From: Alphaproteobacteria bacterium
GTDB lineage: Bacteria > Pseudomonadota > Alphaproteobacteria > UBA8366
NCBI GenBank assembly: GCA_029861675.1
Contig: JAOTYV010000078.1
Coordinates: forward strand, 1 to 16,384
Direction: 5' to 3'
DNA length: 16,384 bases
Shown piece after piece: positions 15,169 to 16,384 of the stretch. Below the pieces are notes generated by a model. That model was given only the letters and a program-made list of their open reading frames with translations, was not told where the DNA came from and searched no databases. The translations under genes were made by a program, and so were the position numbers. The first letter of the stretch is position 1. Every line of letters starts with the position of its first letter.

Positions 15169-15969
15169 TCAATCGGGTTTGAGAAATTCGTGGATTTGTG
15201 TCCAGCACTCCCGGCTCGGCGCGGAGAGCAGCCCTTCGACCCGCTCTCCCGCGCGATAGGGTTTTCCGTCAACCCGCGCGCTGTACCCGCCGGCTTCGCG
15301 ATGAAGCAGGATGCCGGCCGCATGGTCCCAGGACCAAAGCCGGTTATAGATCGAAAAATGATTGTCGCCGGCGGCAAGCCGAGTGTAGGCGTGGCCGGCG
15401 CAACGATAGCGTATGACTTCGCCGAACGCTTCTTTCTTTGATCGCACGAGATCGCGGTGGGGGCGTCCATAGGCGTTGGAATTGATCAGTCCGGTCATCT
15501 CATTAATCGCGGCGCCGGGGGAGACGCGCAACCGGGTTTCGCCGAGCCATGCCCCCTCGCCCTCCATCGCGATGGCGGTCTCGTCGCCAACGGGATCGTG
15601 GATCCAGGCGCCACGCGTCTCACCACCCAGGACGAAGGCGACGATAATGACAAACGGCGTCCGGCCGTCGACGAAATTCTGCGTGCCGTCGACCGGATCG
15701 ATTATCCAAAGCGGACCATCGTCCTCGAACCGCTGGAGTACCGACGCATCCCGATGCACCGCCTCTTCACCGACGACGATCGAGCCCGGCACCAGGGCGC
15801 TCAACGACGCGGTCAGACGGCGTTCGGCCTCGATATCCGCGACGGTCACCAAATCGCCCGGCTTCTTCTCCATCACCTGATCGTCCGCCAGTGTTCTGAA
15901 ACGGGGCAGGATATCGGCCTCCGCCGTTTCACGAAGCAGGGCGGCAACGCGGTCGGGATCAGGGCGCAT
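15169..15969 (-). CDS. Inositol monophosphatase family protein
   Basis: This is a 266-residue Mg-dependent phosphomonoesterase of the superfamily that includes inositol monophosphatase (SuhB), histidinol-phosphate phosphatase and 3'(2'),5'-bisphosphate nucleotidase. The metal-binding residues are present: GEEAVH (Glu68, Glu69), WIIDPVDGTQNFVDG (Asp91, Asp94, Gly95, Thr96) and SWDHAAGILL (Asp215). The start at 15969 is chosen for its AGGAT site a few bases upstream; the frame is open to 16083, but that would run through the groEL terminator. It lies just downstream of groEL on the same strand yet is separated from it by a strong terminator, so it should have its own promoter. Which sugar or nucleotide phosphate it acts on is unknown. 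Confidence 0.9.
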   Translation of the reverse strand: MRPDPDRVAALLRETAEADILPRFRTLADDQVMEKKPGDLVTVADIEAERRLTASLSALVPGSIVVGEEAVHRDASVLQRFEDDGPLWIIDPVDGTQNFVDGRTPFVIIVAFVLGGETRGAWIHDPVGDETAIAMEGEGAWLGETRLRVSPGAAINEMTGLINSNAYGRPHRDLVRSKKEAFGEVIRYRCAGHAYTRLAAGDNHFSIYNRLWSWDHAAGILLHREAGGYSARVDGKPYRAGERVEGLLSAPSRECWTQIHEFLKPD

Positions 15970-15994
15970 CTTCGATCCTATCATCGGTGCATAG

Positions 15995-16024
15995 AAAAAG
16001 GGCCGCACGAGAGGTGCGGCCCTT
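15995..16024 (-). terminator. Intrinsic terminator of groEL
   Basis: A perfect 11-bp stem (AAGGGCCGCAC at 15998-16008 pairs with GTGCGGCCCTT at 16014-16024) closes a five-base loop. Read on the minus strand, the hairpin is followed at once by a run of T residues, the complement of the A run at 15995-15999. It begins about 25 bases past the groEL stop and fits a strong rho-independent terminator for the chaperonin operon. Confidence 0.9.
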
Positions 16025-16048
16025 CTTACAGCATTGGCTGCGGTTGGA

Positions 16049-16384
16049 CTACATGCCCATGCCGCCCATACCGCCCATGCCACCCATGCCGCCCATGTCG
16101 GGCATGCCGCCGCCGCCTTCGCCCTTCGGCTCCGGCTTCTCGGCGACCATCGCTTCGGTGGTGATCAGCAGGCCCGCCACCGACGCCGCGTCCTGCAGCG
16201 CCGTGCGCACGACCTTCGCCGGGTCGATGATGCCGCCCTTGACCAGGTCGCAGTACTCGCCGGTTTGGGCGTCGTAGCCCCAGTTGGCGTCGGCCTTCTC
16301 CAGGATCTTGCCGGCAACCACGGCGCCGTCGGCGCCCGCGTTCTCGGCAATCTGCTTGGCCGGCGCCTGGATCGCCCGGCGGAC
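16049..16384 (-). CDS. groEL: 60 kDa chaperonin GroEL, C-terminal part (gene continues beyond the window)
   Basis: GroEL forms the double-ring chamber that, with GroES and ATP, folds newly made and stressed proteins in the cytoplasm. Only the last 111 codons are in the window; the rest lies past base 16384. The visible sequence covers the end of the equatorial domain: [11 protein letters not shown], then [35 protein letters not shown] and [20 protein letters not shown]. It ends in the flexible GGM-repeat tail that projects into the cavity. groES is normally just upstream in alphaproteobacteria, hence outside this window. Some alphaproteobacteria have several groEL copies; the standard GGM tail points to a housekeeping copy. 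Confidence 0.98.
   Translation of the reverse strand, partial: VRRAIQAPAKQIAENAGADGAVVAGKILEKADANWGYDAQTGEYCDLVKGGIIDPAKVVRTALQDAASVAGLLITTEAMVAEKPEPKGEGGGGMPDMGGMGGMGGMGGMGM
16052..16096 (-). repeat. GGM-encoding 9-bp tandem repeat in the groEL tail
   Basis: Four imperfect nine-base units (GGC GGx ATG type, read on the minus strand) encode consecutive Gly-Gly-Met repeats, then Gly-Met at the end. Such tails are standard for group I chaperonins; the unit number varies between species because the DNA repeat can slip. Confidence 0.9.

Noticed and set aside
16052..16096. The 9-bp repeats at the end of groEL as a possible novel repeat element
   Set aside because: They encode the standard GGM tail of group I chaperonins, in frame.

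Overview
The window looks like a GC-rich chromosomal segment of an alphaproteobacterium, probably of the Rhodospirillales type. This is judged from gene content, the gene order around metG/holB/tmk/dacA, the zinc-cysteine-free forms of HolB and MetG, and the GGM-tailed GroEL; no rRNA or other marker gene is present to confirm it. I see no insertion sequence, phage gene, CRISPR array, tRNA or rRNA. No gene-free stretch exceeds 300 bases; the longest is about 240 bases at 9261-9498.

Region 1 (1-7487, all + strand) is a compact housekeeping run. It opens with the tail of a peptidoglycan-binding lytic transglycosylase, followed by the lipoprotein RlpA and a DacA-type D-alanyl-D-alanine carboxypeptidase; these three act on the cell wall. 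Then come thymidylate kinase (tmk), the clamp-loader delta' subunit (holB), methionyl-tRNA synthetase (metG), a TatD-family nuclease and a PhnP-like metallo-beta-lactamase-fold hydrolase. Spacing from tmk onward is tight, and the last pair overlaps by ATGA, so this part is probably one transcription unit.

Region 2 (7488-8597) holds an EamA/DMT permease whose reading frame is broken by one base at a run of eight T residues. The two halves join into a full-length permease if one T is skipped.

Region 3 (8598-12650, all - strand) reads right to left. It holds a cytoplasmic gamma-glutamyltransferase-family protein, an 88-residue protein with a ribbon-helix-helix-like pattern, the two overlapping subunits of a ComDE-like thiamine-diphosphate 2-oxoacid decarboxylase, and, after an AT-rich palindrome-bearing gap, a lipoprotein of unknown function. 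This is the least ordinary part of the window.

Region 4 (12651-16384) has mazG on +, converging on a multi-pass membrane protein. Further - strand genes are a beta-hydroxyacid dehydrogenase, an inositol-monophosphatase-family phosphatase and the 3' end of groEL, which is closed by a strong intrinsic terminator.

The observations most worth a second look are the T8 frameshift in the permease and the possible GGT/RHH/decarboxylase operon. I did not find anything I can defend as a wholly new biological system.
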